A DNA stretch of 64,000 nt, from contig CAMDSO010000001.1 in the NCBI GenBank assembly GCA_945906935.1, forward strand, positions 1-64,000, written 5' to 3'. A program made the position numbers and the translations under genes. The notes beneath the pieces are model-generated. The model was not told the DNA's origin. It did no database searches and saw nothing but the letters and a program-made list of their open reading frames with translations. Position 1 is the first letter of the stretch, and each line of letters starts with the position of its first letter. Positions 38,958 through 49,397 of the stretch are shown here, one piece after another. The DNA comes from Bordetella parapertussis. GTDB taxonomy: Bacteria > Pseudomonadota > Gammaproteobacteria > Burkholderiales > SG8-41.

Positions 38958-39574
38958 GCGGGCACCGCCATGCCGCGGCGCACCGCCGGACGCGCAGAGA
39001 TGGCGTCGAACCAGCGTTTGACGTGCGGATAATCGGCGGCCAGATCGAGCGGATGCCACTCATGCCGCGCTACCCAGGGATAGGTTGCAATGTCCGCAAT
39101 CGAATATTCAGCGGCCAGATATTCAGCCTCCGCCAGATGCGCGTTGAGGACCGCATAGAGGCGCTTTTGTTCGGTCACGTAACGGTCAACTGCGTAGGGG
39201 ATTTTTTCTTTCGCAAAGCGTACAAAATGATGCACCTGCCCGAACATCGGCCCGACCCCGCCCATTTGAAACATCAGCCATTGCAAGGCGTCATAACGTG
39301 CCGCGCCTGCGCTCGCCAGCAGGCGCCCGCTCTTGTCAGCGAGATACAGCAGAATCGCCCCCGACTCCATCAATGACAAGGGCTGTCCGGCGGGTCCTTC
39401 ATGATCAACGATGGCAGGAATTTTTCCGTTCGGGTTGATCGCCAGATAGGCCGGTGCGAATTGCTCACCCGCACCAATGTTCACGGGATGCACACGATAC
39501 GGCAGCGCGACCTCCTCGAGCATGATGGAAATTTTGCGCCCGTTCGGCGTCGCCCAGGTGTGGAGATCAATCAT
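38954..39574 (-). CDS. Glutathione S-transferase family protein (YfcG/YghU-like)
   Basis: MIDLHTWATPNGRKISIMLEEVALPYRVHPVNIGAGEQFAPAYLAINPNGKIPAIVD. Confidence 0.93.
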   Translation of the reverse strand: MIDLHTWATPNGRKISIMLEEVALPYRVHPVNIGAGEQFAPAYLAINPNGKIPAIVDHEGPAGQPLSLMESGAILLYLADKSGRLLASAGAARYDALQWLMFQMGGVGPMFGQVHHFVRFAKEKIPYAVDRYVTEQKRLYAVLNAHLAEAEYLAAEYSIADIATYPWVARHEWHPLDLAADYPHVKRWFDAISARPAVRRGMAVPA

Positions 39575-39617
39575 GCAGCCCCCTTGTATGTCCTGATGTT
39601 CAGTCGATCAACCGCGC

Positions 39618-40721
39618 TCAGAGCGCCGTCGATAACGCCGCCGCAATCGCGGCCTCGCGCGCTGCAGCGACCGCGTCGCGGATGCACGCCGGATCTGTTT
39701 GCGCTCGCGCGATCGCACCGGCATCGACTGCCTGCGCCGCCGCCTGCGCCATGCGTAATCGTTGCAAACCTGCCGCGCCCGCATCCCACTCGATTACCGC
39801 CAGCCATTGCTGAAAACGTTGCGGCCGGCGCAGCGCATCGAGTGCCTGCAACAGCGACAACAAGCCCGCCGCATCGAGTCCGTCGGCAGCGGCAAGATGG
39901 CGCTGCTGGCGCGCCGCCAACAGCGCAAGATCCGCACACTCCTGCGGCACGCGCAAACGGCTACAGAGTGTGGCCAGCGCCCCGGCATCGGCGTGCATGG
40001 TGAGCAGGGCAAAGCGTTGCGCCAGATCGGCTGCAGCCGCGACCGCGGTGTCGAGCACCTGCTGACGCGCCGGCAACGCCGCGCCGGCCAGCGCACCGTC
40101 CAGTTCACGCAGAACAATCGATAGCGCACCGCAAGCCTCGAGTGCCGCCAACATGCAGGACGGGTGCGACTCCAGGAGTCCGCGCGCGAGTTCCTGCCAG
40201 ACGCGCTCGGCGACCAGCGCATCGACCTCACCACGCACCACCATCTCGCACATCAGGGCGAGAGTTTCCGGCGCAATGGCAAATTCAAATCGTGCGGCAA
40301 AACGCGCCACACGCAAAATGCGCACGGGGTCTTCGACAAACGCCGGCCCGACATGTCGAAACAGCCGCGCCTTGAGATCGGCCGCGCCGTTGAACGGGTC
40401 GATGAGGCGGCCCGCCTGATCGCGCGCCATGGCGTTGATGGTCAAATCGCGACGCGCCAAATCCTGCTCCAGCGTCACGTCCGGCGCGGCATGAAATTCA
40501 AAACCATGATAACCGCGCGCGGTCTTGCGCTCGGTGCGCGCCAGCGCATATTCCTCATGGGTGTGCGGATGCAGGAAGACCGGGAAATCACGCCCCACCG
40601 CCTTGTAGCCCAGCGTGGTCATCGCCTCCGGAGTCGCACCGACCACCACGTAATCGCGATCCACCACCGGCAGACCGAGGAGTTCATCGCGCACCGCACC
40701 GCCGACGATATAGATTTCCAT
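39618..40721 (-). CDS. cca: CCA tRNA nucleotidyltransferase
   Basis: [90 protein letters not shown]. Confidence 0.95.
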   Translation of the reverse strand: MEIYIVGGAVRDELLGLPVVDRDYVVVGATPEAMTTLGYKAVGRDFPVFLHPHTHEEYALARTERKTARGYHGFEFHAAPDVTLEQDLARRDLTINAMARDQAGRLIDPFNGAADLKARLFRHVGPAFVEDPVRILRVARFAARFEFAIAPETLALMCEMVVRGEVDALVAERVWQELARGLLESHPSCMLAALEACGALSIVLRELDGALAGAALPARQQVLDTAVAAAADLAQRFALLTMHADAGALATLCSRLRVPQECADLALLAARQQRHLAAADGLDAAGLLSLLQALDALRRPQRFQQWLAVIEWDAGAAGLQRLRMAQAAAQAVDAGAIARAQTDPACIRDAVAAAREAAIAAALSTAL

Positions 40722-40727
40722 GGCCGC

Positions 40728-41381
40728 TTAGCGCCGCTCTTCGAATTGCGGCAGCACTTCGGTTTCAGCGGCCGCATCGGCGTACCAAGTACGCATCGAC
40801 GGCAGCGCCAGCAAGCGCTCCGCATAACGCTGTGCATCTGTGCCCAGCGCCACCGCGTATGTTTTGAATCGTGTCGCCACCGGCGCATACATGGCGTCGG
40901 CAATGCCAAAGGCGCCGAACAAAAACGGCCCGCCATAGCGTGACCAACAATCGCCCCACAGCGCTTCGATGCGTGCGATGTCACGCGCCACTTCGGGGGT
41001 GATGCCGGCGCCGGGAAAAGTACGGCGCACGTTCATCCACAGATTGCTGCGCAGCGCGGCAAACCCGGCGTGCATTTCCGCACTCACCGCACGCGCCTGC
41101 GCGCGCGCTGCAACAGACGCCGGCAACAGATTTTTTTCCGGATGTCGTTCGGCCAGATATTCACAAATGGCCAGCGTATCCCACACCGTCACCGCGCCAT
41201 CATGCAACACTGGCACACGACCAGCCGGCGTATGTTGCCGTATCTTTGCGGCGTGACCGTCCTGATACAAGGGAATACGGATTTCCTCGAACGCCAACCC
41301 CGCCTCTTTCATCAATAGCCATGGCCGCAGCGACCACGACGAATAGGCTTTGTTGCCGATGACGAGGCGGTATTGCGTCAT
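40728..41381 (-). CDS. Glutathione S-transferase family protein
   Basis: YRLVIGNKAYSSWSLRPWLLMKEAGLAFEEIRIPL; GRVPVLHDGAVTVWDTLAICEYLAERHPE. Confidence 0.92.
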   Translation of the reverse strand: MTQYRLVIGNKAYSSWSLRPWLLMKEAGLAFEEIRIPLYQDGHAAKIRQHTPAGRVPVLHDGAVTVWDTLAICEYLAERHPEKNLLPASVAARAQARAVSAEMHAGFAALRSNLWMNVRRTFPGAGITPEVARDIARIEALWGDCWSRYGGPFLFGAFGIADAMYAPVATRFKTYAVALGTDAQRYAERLLALPSMRTWYADAAAETEVLPQFEERR

Positions 41382-42340
41382 GCCGATGGCGGCGCCTGGG
41401 TTGCACGACCGGCGTGGCCGCGGTAATTCTGGTAACGCCCACGCGGGTTCGCATCGCCGAACCAGAGGGGGGCGGCCGCCTCAATCGAGACCGGCTTGAT
41501 CGCGAAGGGAAACGGCGCGGCGCTAACATTGTCGACCTGCATCGAGGCGAGATTGTCACGCGACATCAGTTTCACTGGCAGACACTCCAGCGCGAGTGCC
41601 TGCAAATACGAGAGCGCATCGCCAAGCCCGATCACCGGACGCGGATGGCCGCCGAGTGTGCCGCTCAAGCTCACCAGTTCACGCAAGGTGTAGACACGCG
41701 GCCCGCAGAGATCGAAAGCGCAGCCGATACTGGCGCGGCCATCGAAGGCCCGCACAAACGCGGTCGCTACATCTTCAACGTAGACCGGCTGAAAACGCGC
41801 CTCTGGTTTGGCCAGAAACATCACCGGCGTTAGCACCTGCAATTTGGCGAACAGATTTAGAAAGTGATCGTCCGGCCCGAACACCACCGACGGCCGGAAC
41901 AACGTCCATTCGAGCATCGACGCCCGCACCAGCGCCTCGGCCGCGCCCTTCGATTGCTGATAACGACTGGGGCCGTTGACGTCCGCACCCAGCGCACTCA
42001 TGTGCAGATAGCGCTTGACGCCGTTCGTCTCGCAGGCGGCAATAATCTTGCGTGTCAATTCGACATGCGCCGCCGCAAACGCACCCTTACCGCGCCCGTC
42101 GTGCAGCACACCGACCAGATTGATCACCGCACCGGCACCGCGCACGCACTCGGCGAGCGTAGCGTCGTTGTGCACATCAGCACGGATCACGTCGACAGTC
42201 GGCAGCAGGATCAGATCCTTGGCGCGTTCGCGATCACGTGCCGGCACCCGCACGCGCAGACCGCGCGCGGCGAGCAAGTGCACAATATGACGTCCGACAA
42301 AACCGCCACCGCCGATCACACAAATATCGTTGAGTTCCAT
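41378..42340 (-). CDS. NAD(P)H-binding protein, complex I NDUFA9 subunit family
   Basis: DICVIGGGGFVGRHIVHLLAARGLRVRVPARDRERAKDL; VINLVGVLHD; YQQSKGAAEALVRAS. Confidence 0.9.
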   Translation of the reverse strand: MELNDICVIGGGGFVGRHIVHLLAARGLRVRVPARDRERAKDLILLPTVDVIRADVHNDATLAECVRGAGAVINLVGVLHDGRGKGAFAAAHVELTRKIIAACETNGVKRYLHMSALGADVNGPSRYQQSKGAAEALVRASMLEWTLFRPSVVFGPDDHFLNLFAKLQVLTPVMFLAKPEARFQPVYVEDVATAFVRAFDGRASIGCAFDLCGPRVYTLRELVSLSGTLGGHPRPVIGLGDALSYLQALALECLPVKLMSRDNLASMQVDNVSAAPFPFAIKPVSIEAAAPLWFGDANPRGRYQNYRGHAGRATQAPPSA

Positions 42341-42379
42341 CGTCGCCCCTTGAGCTAATGATTGTTGAATGACGGGCGT

Positions 42380-44341
42380 TCAGCCGCCCGGCTCAGCGGA
42401 GGGCTTTTCAGCAACCCGCGGGCGCGGCGCAATCACGCCGATACGCTCTTTGAGCGAAACCACGGTCTGCCCGAACTGCTGGCTATAGTAGCTCGCATTA
42501 CTCATGACTTTCTTGACGTAATCGCGGGTTTCGTTAAACGGGATCGACTCGGCGTAAATCGCCGCCTCCATCGGTCCCTCGCTACGCCAGGCGCGTGCGC
42601 GCCCCGGTCCGGCATTGTAGGCCGCCGAGGCCAGTATCGGATGATTGTCGAGGGTATCGAGCACATGCTTGAGGTACCAGGTACCGAGGTTCAAATTGAT
42701 ATCGACTTGCGTCACCTTCGAGCCATGCCAGTCGGACAGACCGACCTTGCGCGCCACCCAGCGCGCAGTGGCCGGCATCAGCTGCATCAACCCGCCGGCA
42801 CCGGCGCTCGATTTGACATCGGGAATGAAGCGGCTTTCCTGACGGATCAGCCCGTATACCCAGGCTTCGTCGAGCTGCAGTTGCGTGACATAACTCTTCA
42901 TGACGTCACGATAAGGCGCGAGATAGCGCATGCCGAAATCATGCGTTTCACGCGTGCGTTCAGCGGTGTTGATGGCGCGGTCGTAGATTTCGTTGCGGCG
43001 CGCGAACTCGGCGACCGCCAGCAACTGGCGGTCATCCAGCCCGCGCAGCGCCCAACTCCATTCACGCGTACCTTCGAAGCGCAGGTTCAACCGATAGAAC
43101 ACCAGCGCGCGTTGCAGCGCCGGCATGCGCCCCAGGCTCTGCGCTTCATCACGCGTCGGCTTATAGAGCGCGGCCGGTACAAAGAAGCGCGCACCAATTT
43201 CCTCGGCGGCCAGCTGGCCGTAAAAATTATATTCGGCAGCCAGCGGCGTAAACAACGCCTGCGCCTCGACAGTGCGTCCTTTGACCTTGAGCGCACGCGC
43301 CTTCCAGTAGCGCCAGGCCGGCTCCTGCGCCTCGACCGGCGACATCGCGTCTATGGCCGCCAGCACCTCCGGCCAGTAGAGCGCACGCAGCGCGGCACGC
43401 ACCTTCCACGCCAGCTGCGCATCGCTCAAACGCCCCGCCTTTGCGTACCAGGCTAGCGCATCGGAATAGAGACGTTGTGCGCCCTGATGGGCAATCAAAC
43501 CCCACACGTAACCACGATCGGCTTCACTGAACTGTTCGCCCATATTGTTCCAGTGCTGCGCCGCCAGCGGCGGCGCGCTGCGCGCCAGACGCTGCACGGC
43601 AAACATCAGGGTTTCACGGCCGGCGCGGGTTTTGAGCTGATGCGCCTTGTGCTCGATAAATGCCTGCGGATTAACAGCGACCCGCGATAGCATCGCGCCA
43701 TCGGGCCGTTCTTTGACCGGCAGATATTCCGCAACCCGGCGCGCCACGCCAGTGTTGCCGAGCTCAAGCGCCAGACGGATGCGCGCCCAGACGTCGGCCT
43801 CGGACAATACCCGGCGCTCGGCAAGCGCCTCATACAATGGCGCGCAGGTCTCGGGTTGATCACGGCCACTAAACCACAGCGCACGCGCTTTTTCCTGCGC
43901 CTCCGGGTTACCGGCGCGCACGCGGCTGCGCAAAGACAAACATAGTAATTCAGGATCATCACCAACAAACTGCGGATATTCGGCGTCGAACATGTCCCAC
44001 TGCTGGCGATTCGCCAACAATTTAAGCCAGTCGGCGCGCAAACTGTTCACCACCGGACTGTCCTTGGCCCGCGCCAGCAGTGCCTGCACATCGTCAGCGG
44101 TAGCCTGCTCAAGACGCAGCCGCAGCCGCCAGTAAGCGATATAGGGCTCCAGCGGATAATCAGCCAGTGACTTGGCGGCACGCTCGAAACGCCCCGCATC
44201 ACCGACGCGGAAGGCGTCGCGAGCAGCGAGAAAATCATCGTCCGGTGTCGCAGCCAATGCCGGCCCCGCGGCAATGTGTACGCACAAAATCCACCAGCAT
44301 GCCGCCGTCAACCGGCGCAGTGTTAATTTGAAAGTCGTCAT
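42380..44341 (-). CDS. slt: Soluble lytic murein transglycosylase (Slt family)
   Basis: VYGLIRQESRFIPDVKSSAGAGGLMQLMPATARWVARKVG; LASAAYNAGPGRARAWR. Confidence 0.93.
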   Translation of the reverse strand: MTTFKLTLRRLTAACWWILCVHIAAGPALAATPDDDFLAARDAFRVGDAGRFERAAKSLADYPLEPYIAYWRLRLRLEQATADDVQALLARAKDSPVVNSLRADWLKLLANRQQWDMFDAEYPQFVGDDPELLCLSLRSRVRAGNPEAQEKARALWFSGRDQPETCAPLYEALAERRVLSEADVWARIRLALELGNTGVARRVAEYLPVKERPDGAMLSRVAVNPQAFIEHKAHQLKTRAGRETLMFAVQRLARSAPPLAAQHWNNMGEQFSEADRGYVWGLIAHQGAQRLYSDALAWYAKAGRLSDAQLAWKVRAALRALYWPEVLAAIDAMSPVEAQEPAWRYWKARALKVKGRTVEAQALFTPLAAEYNFYGQLAAEEIGARFFVPAALYKPTRDEAQSLGRMPALQRALVFYRLNLRFEGTREWSWALRGLDDRQLLAVAEFARRNEIYDRAINTAERTRETHDFGMRYLAPYRDVMKSYVTQLQLDEAWVYGLIRQESRFIPDVKSSAGAGGLMQLMPATARWVARKVGLSDWHGSKVTQVDINLNLGTWYLKHVLDTLDNHPILASAAYNAGPGRARAWRSEGPMEAAIYAESIPFNETRDYVKKVMSNASYYSQQFGQTVVSLKERIGVIAPRPRVAEKPSAEPGG

Positions 44342-44501
44342 AGCGATAATTTTAGCGGCTTTGACAGGCCGCCGGATGAACATCCGTTCCTCACAGCACG
44401 ATTGCACACCGTTGAGCCGCGCGCATCACGCCGCGGTCCGATTCAATGCATCAAGCCTGCGACGGCCGGCGTGAAGCGCACTTGCGTGGCAGGCCTCACC
44501 C

Positions 44502-46013
44502 TCAAGCAAGAAACAACTGATAGGCGGGATTCGCCGATTCATCCACGTACTGGTAGCCGAGCTTCTGCAGAAACGTTTTGAAGGCCGCCTTCTCGCCCGG
44601 CGGCACCTGCATGCCGACCAGCACGCGGCCGTAAGGGGCCCCGTGATTGCGGTAATGAAAGAGGCTGATGTTCCAACCGTGGCGCATGCTGTCGAGAAAC
44701 TTGAGCAGCGCGCCTGGACGCTCCGGAAATTCGAAGCGATAAAGGATTTCATGCGCGATGCCCTGGGTATGTCCGCCGACGAGGTGGCGGACATGCAAGC
44801 GTGCGAGTTCGTTGTCACTCAGATCACGAGCGGTCAGCCCGTTGCGTTGCAGCGCGCGCACCAGCCGTGCGGTTTCGTTGCGATCACGCACCCGCACGCC
44901 AACGAACACCTGCGCGGACTGCGCGTCGGCGTAGCGATAATTGAATTCGGTGACGCTACGCGCCCCCAGCAAAGCGCAGAATTTGCGAAAGCTGCCGGAT
45001 TTTTCTGGAATAGTGACGGCAAGAATGGCTTCACGTTTTTCGCCAAGCTCGGCCTCTTCGGCGACAAAACGCAGGCGGTCAAAATTGACGTTCGCACCGC
45101 TGGCAATCGCCACCAGCGTCTTGCCGCGCACACCTTTTGTCTCCACCCACGCCTTGGCGCCAGCGATGGCCAGCGCACCGGCCGGCTCGAGCACCGCACG
45201 CGTATCCTCGAACACATCCTTGATCGCCGCACACATGGCGGCGGTATCCACCAGCACCACTTCGTCGACAAACTGCCGGCACAAACGGAAGGTCTCCGCG
45301 CCTACCTGTTTGACCGCCACGCCATCGGCAAACAAACCGACCTGATCGAGTCGCACGCGGCGGCCCGCTTTGAGCGATTGACGCATGGCATCAGCGTCCA
45401 CCGGTTCGACGCCGATCACCTTGATCGACGGCTGCAGGCGTTTTACATAGGCGGCAATACCGGAGATCAGGCCGCCACCGCCGACCGGCACGAAGATCGC
45501 GTCGATCGGGCGCCGCGTCTGGCGCAGAATTTCCATGCCAATAGTGCCCTGGCCGGCAATCACATCCGGGTCGTCATATGGGTGCACGAACGCCAGGTCG
45601 CGCTTGACCGCAAGCGTTGTCGAAAACTGATAGGCCTCGTCGTACGAGTCACCGTGCAACACCACCTCGGCACCGCGCGCCGCCACCGCCGTCACCTTGA
45701 TCTGCGGCGTCGTCACCGGCATGACAATGGTGGCGCGACACTTGAGCTTCTGCGCCGCCAGCGCCACACCCTGCGCATGATTGCCGGCCGAGGCGGCGAT
45801 CACGCCGCGCGCCAGATCCGCCGGCTTGAGCAGCGCCATCTTGTTATAAGCACCGCGCAACTTGAACGAAAACACCGACTGCATGTCTTCGCGCTTGAGC
45901 AGCAAGGTGTTGTTCATGCGCGCCGACAGATTGGGCGCAAGCTCCAGAGGCGACTCGATGGCAACGTCGTAGACCCGAGAGGTCAGGATGCGTTCAAGAT
46001 AATCGTTCTTCAT
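44502..46013 (-). CDS. ilvA: Threonine ammonia-lyase, biosynthetic
   Basis: LLLKREDMQSVFSFKLRGAYNKMALL; SAGNHAQGVALAAQKL; VPVGGGGLISGIAAYVK; two C-terminal ACT-like regions. Confidence 0.96.
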   Translation of the reverse strand: MKNDYLERILTSRVYDVAIESPLELAPNLSARMNNTLLLKREDMQSVFSFKLRGAYNKMALLKPADLARGVIAASAGNHAQGVALAAQKLKCRATIVMPVTTPQIKVTAVAARGAEVVLHGDSYDEAYQFSTTLAVKRDLAFVHPYDDPDVIAGQGTIGMEILRQTRRPIDAIFVPVGGGGLISGIAAYVKRLQPSIKVIGVEPVDADAMRQSLKAGRRVRLDQVGLFADGVAVKQVGAETFRLCRQFVDEVVLVDTAAMCAAIKDVFEDTRAVLEPAGALAIAGAKAWVETKGVRGKTLVAIASGANVNFDRLRFVAEEAELGEKREAILAVTIPEKSGSFRKFCALLGARSVTEFNYRYADAQSAQVFVGVRVRDRNETARLVRALQRNGLTARDLSDNELARLHVRHLVGGHTQGIAHEILYRFEFPERPGALLKFLDSMRHGWNISLFHYRNHGAPYGRVLVGMQVPPGEKAAFKTFLQKLGYQYVDESANPAYQLFLA

Positions 46014-46233
46014 GTTACGGCCCGCCGTCCATAAAATTACAAAAATGAACATAGAGCGTAGCAGGAATGCCGGCTCACCGCCAATTTATAAACCCCCCCT
46101 TACCCCGGGGTCTTATTTTTTTTATTGACAGTCTTATTGGGCCCAAAAATGCCGGCCGTGATTTACTAAAAGCGGCGCAGGAATTAATATCGCGTATCAT
46201 CCGAACAACCGTGCGCCCAACCCAAAGGCCATC

Positions 46234-46902
46234 ATGACCCAGGACGAACTCAAACAGGCGGTGGCAAAAGAAGCGATCAAGCATGTCCCCGACTATTGCA
46301 TCGTCGGCGTCGGCACCGGATCGACCGCCAATTATTTCATCGACGAACTCGGCAAGATCAAGCACCGCATTGAAGGCGCGGTGGCCAGCTCCGAGGCCTC
46401 CGCACAGCGTCTGCGCAAACACGGTATCGAGGTGCATGATCTCAATAACGTGAAAGAACTGCCGGTATATGTCGACGGCGCCGACGAGATCACCCGCCAC
46501 ATGGCGATGATCAAGGGCGGCGGCGGTGCGCTAACCCGCGAGAAAATCGTCGCCGCGGTGGCACGCCAGTTCATCTGCATCGCCGACGAAAGCAAGCTGG
46601 TCGATGTGCTGGGACGTTTTCCGCTGCCGGTTGAAGTGCTGCCGATGGCGCGCTCTTATGTCGCGCGCGAACTGGTCAAACTCGGCGGCCAGCCGGCGTG
46701 GCGCCAGGGCTTTACCACCGACAACGGCAACCTCATCCTCGACGTGCACAACATGCAGATCCTCAACCCGCCGGAACTCGAGGCGGCGATCAATCAGATC
46801 ACCGGGGTGGTCACCAACGGTTTGTTTGCCCGCCGTGGCGCCGATATTCTGCTGCTCGGAACCACCAAAGGCGTCGAGACGCTCAAACGCGGCGCACGCT
46901 AA
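46234..46902 (+). CDS. rpiA: Ribose-5-phosphate isomerase A
   Basis: [75 protein letters not shown]. Confidence 0.97.
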   Translation: MTQDELKQAVAKEAIKHVPDYCIVGVGTGSTANYFIDELGKIKHRIEGAVASSEASAQRLRKHGIEVHDLNNVKELPVYVDGADEITRHMAMIKGGGGALTREKIVAAVARQFICIADESKLVDVLGRFPLPVEVLPMARSYVARELVKLGGQPAWRQGFTTDNGNLILDVHNMQILNPPELEAAINQITGVVTNGLFARRGADILLLGTTKGVETLKRGAR

Positions 46903-46990
46903 TCAAACGCGCAAAATAAAAGCCGTCGGCGCATTGAAGCAGCCACGGTAAGCGCGTGATTTACAGAGCGGCGGATAGAAGCTACGGAGA

Positions 46991-47434
46991 TTAAACGAGA
47001 TCCGGCGAAATCCAGGCTTTGAGCCGCGGCCGCGCCTCCGCGCCGCGCAGTGACAACCAAACCACCGCCCCCTTCTTCACCGCCCATTGCGCGGGCGTGC
47101 CGGCCAGCAGCAGGGCGGCCACCTCGCCGATCGTCGGCTGATGCCCGACGGCGACCACGTTTGCACCGTGCGGCCAGCCGCAGGCGCGTAACAACTGGGC
47201 GGCCGAAGCCGAGGTATCGAGATCCGGCACGGTCTTGAATTGCTCGGCAAGCGCACGCGCGGTTTGCTGCGCACGCACCGCCGGACTCGCCATCACTACA
47301 TATTCTTCGGGCAAGCGAGCCGCCAGCCACGCCGCCATCCGTTCAGCCTGTTTGAGGCCTTTATCCGTCAACCGGCGCTGACCATCAGGGTTGCCCATTT
47401 CGGCATCCGCGTGGCGCCACAGAATTAATTCCAT
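46991..47434 (-). CDS. sixA: Phosphohistidine phosphatase SixA-like
   Basis: MELILWRHADAEMGNPDGQRRLTDKGLKQAERMAAWLAARL; VVAVGHQPTIGEVAALLL. Confidence 0.92.
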   Translation of the reverse strand: MELILWRHADAEMGNPDGQRRLTDKGLKQAERMAAWLAARLPEEYVVMASPAVRAQQTARALAEQFKTVPDLDTSASAAQLLRACGWPHGANVVAVGHQPTIGEVAALLLAGTPAQWAVKKGAVVWLSLRGAEARPRLKAWISPDLV

Positions 47435-47461
47435 GTTCGTGCGAAAACGCTAAAAGAATGG

Positions 47462-47737
47462 CTAGTTCGCCGGCGGCGGCACAAAACCCTGCGCCTGGTC
47501 CGCCCCGCCGCCAAAGAAATGTTTGTCCATTTGCTGCACCAGATAATCGCGCGCTTTTTTATCGGCCAGATTGAGGCGGTTTTCGTTGACCAGCATCTTT
47601 TGCAATTCGAGCCATTGCTTCCAGGCTTCTTTCGAAACACTCTCGAACACACGTTTGCCGGCCTCGCCGGGGAACGGCGGGAAATCCAGCCCTTCGGCTT
47701 CGCGCCCGAGTTTGACGCATTTAACGGTTCTGGCCAT
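47462..47737 (-). CDS. Fe(2+)-trafficking / oxidative damage protection protein YggX
   Basis: [66 protein letters not shown]. Confidence 0.96.
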   Translation of the reverse strand: MARTVKCVKLGREAEGLDFPPFPGEAGKRVFESVSKEAWKQWLELQKMLVNENRLNLADKKARDYLVQQMDKHFFGGGADQAQGFVPPPAN

Positions 47738-47863
47738 GTGGAATTGCTCCTGAATGCGAGAGGGTTCTAACGAGGAAGACGGATTTTATCAGCAATGCGC
47801 GAGCACTCCGTGGCGCACGCTGATGCGCGGGTGACACGCGCAGACGTGACGCCGCGGCACCAC

Positions 47864-49198
47864 TTACAGACGTTTAATCAAAATCTGGGAGCGACGCTGA
47901 TAGTTGTATAAATCCTGACGCCGGCGCGGCAACGAGCTCACCGGCGCCGGCTGGAAGCCGCGCTCGATGAACCAATGCGCGGTACGCGTGGTCAGCACAA
48001 ACAACCGTTTGATCTTGCGCTGCCTGGCACGCGCCTCGATGGCCAGCATCAGCCGCTCGCCAGCACCGAGTCGACGATGATCCGGATGCACGGCGAGGCC
48101 GGCCAGCTCGGCCACACCTTCCTCGAACGGATACAAGGCCGCGCAACCGATGATGACGCGATCGTGTTCGAGCACAAAAAAGCGCTCAATCTCCATCTCC
48201 AGCAACTCGCGGCTGCGCTTGACCAGCGTGCCATCGTCTTCCAGCGGTTCAAGCAAACGCAGAATGCCACCAATGTCATCAATTTTTGCAGGCCGCAGTC
48301 TCTCCACCGGGTCGGCTGTCAACAGCGTGCCGACACCGCGGTGGGTGAATAACTCAAGCAACAATGCGCCATCGGCGTGACGCGATATCAGATGCGCGCG
48401 CTTCACCCCGGCGCGACAGGCCTGCACGGCGCGCGGCAAATAAAGACCGACGTCACTGGCAGCGGCAACCTTGCGCGCAATCAGGCGCGCAATCAGGCGC
48501 TCGGCCTGGGTGCAGGTGAGTTCATGCTTGAGCTCGGCATTCTTGCCGGTTACCACTCCGGCCGAATCCATCAGAAAAATCAGTTTGTCGGCGTTCAGCG
48601 CCACGGCGGCCGCAGCGGCAACATCCTCAAGCGCAAGATTGAAAATTTCCCCCGTCGGTGAATAGCCGATTGGCGAGAGCAACACCAGCTCGTTGTGATC
48701 AAGGCGGTCGCCAATGCCAACCGCATCGACCTTACGCACTTCGCCAGTGTGCATCAAGTCAACGCCATCGAGCACACCGATCGGCTTGGCGGTGACGAAA
48801 TTACCGCTCGCCACGCGGATGTCGGCGCCCGCCATCGGCGAATTCGGCAATCCCAACGACAACAGCGCCTCGATCTCCACGCGCATGCGCCCGCTGGCCT
48901 CTTTCGCGCACGACAAGGCGATATCGTCGGTGACGCGCAGGCCGTTGGAATACTGCGTGCGATGGCGGAGCTGTTGTAGCCGCGCCTCGATCTGCGGCCG
49001 CGCGCCGTGCACCAGCACCAGCCGCACACCGACGCTGGCCAGCAGGTTCAGGTCATGAATCAGCGCGACAAACTTGGCGCTGTCATCGACCACCTCACCG
49101 CCAAACGCAATGACAAAGGTGCGCCCGCGAAAGGCGTGCATATACGGCGCTGCAGAGCGAAACCAACGGACGAAATCGGCAGAACCGGAGATAGCCAT
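47864..49198 (-). CDS. argA: Amino-acid N-acetyltransferase (N-acetylglutamate synthase)
   Basis: SAAPYMHAFRGRTFVIAFGGEVVDDSAKFVALIHDLNLLASVGVRLVLVHGARPQIEARL; C-terminal GNAT LAVHPDHRRLGAGERLM. Confidence 0.95.
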   Translation of the reverse strand: MAISGSADFVRWFRSAAPYMHAFRGRTFVIAFGGEVVDDSAKFVALIHDLNLLASVGVRLVLVHGARPQIEARLQQLRHRTQYSNGLRVTDDIALSCAKEASGRMRVEIEALLSLGLPNSPMAGADIRVASGNFVTAKPIGVLDGVDLMHTGEVRKVDAVGIGDRLDHNELVLLSPIGYSPTGEIFNLALEDVAAAAAVALNADKLIFLMDSAGVVTGKNAELKHELTCTQAERLIARLIARKVAAASDVGLYLPRAVQACRAGVKRAHLISRHADGALLLELFTHRGVGTLLTADPVERLRPAKIDDIGGILRLLEPLEDDGTLVKRSRELLEMEIERFFVLEHDRVIIGCAALYPFEEGVAELAGLAVHPDHRRLGAGERLMLAIEARARQRKIKRLFVLTTRTAHWFIERGFQPAPVSSLPRRRQDLYNYQRRSQILIKRL

Positions 49199-49397
49199 GA
49201 AAAATCACACGCTGACAAACAAAGTTGGATCATCTTATGCGAGAAACCGGCGCAAGGAAAGAATGAATGAATGCAGGTAAGGCCAAAGGCGAGTAGCACT
49301 GATCAATCCGGCGAAATCGCCGTGCCGAAAACCGAGCCTGCTCATTCTCGCGCAACCAAAGTTGTGTGCGCACGCACAGAGAAATACATGCAGCCTG

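Noticed and set aside
42362-43456. 364-aa plus-strand ORF
   Set aside because: Antisense to slt; shadow-ORF composition.
44643-46034. 463-aa plus-strand ORF
   Set aside because: Fully antisense to ilvA; His/Arg/Gln-rich composition typical of shadow ORFs in high-GC DNA.
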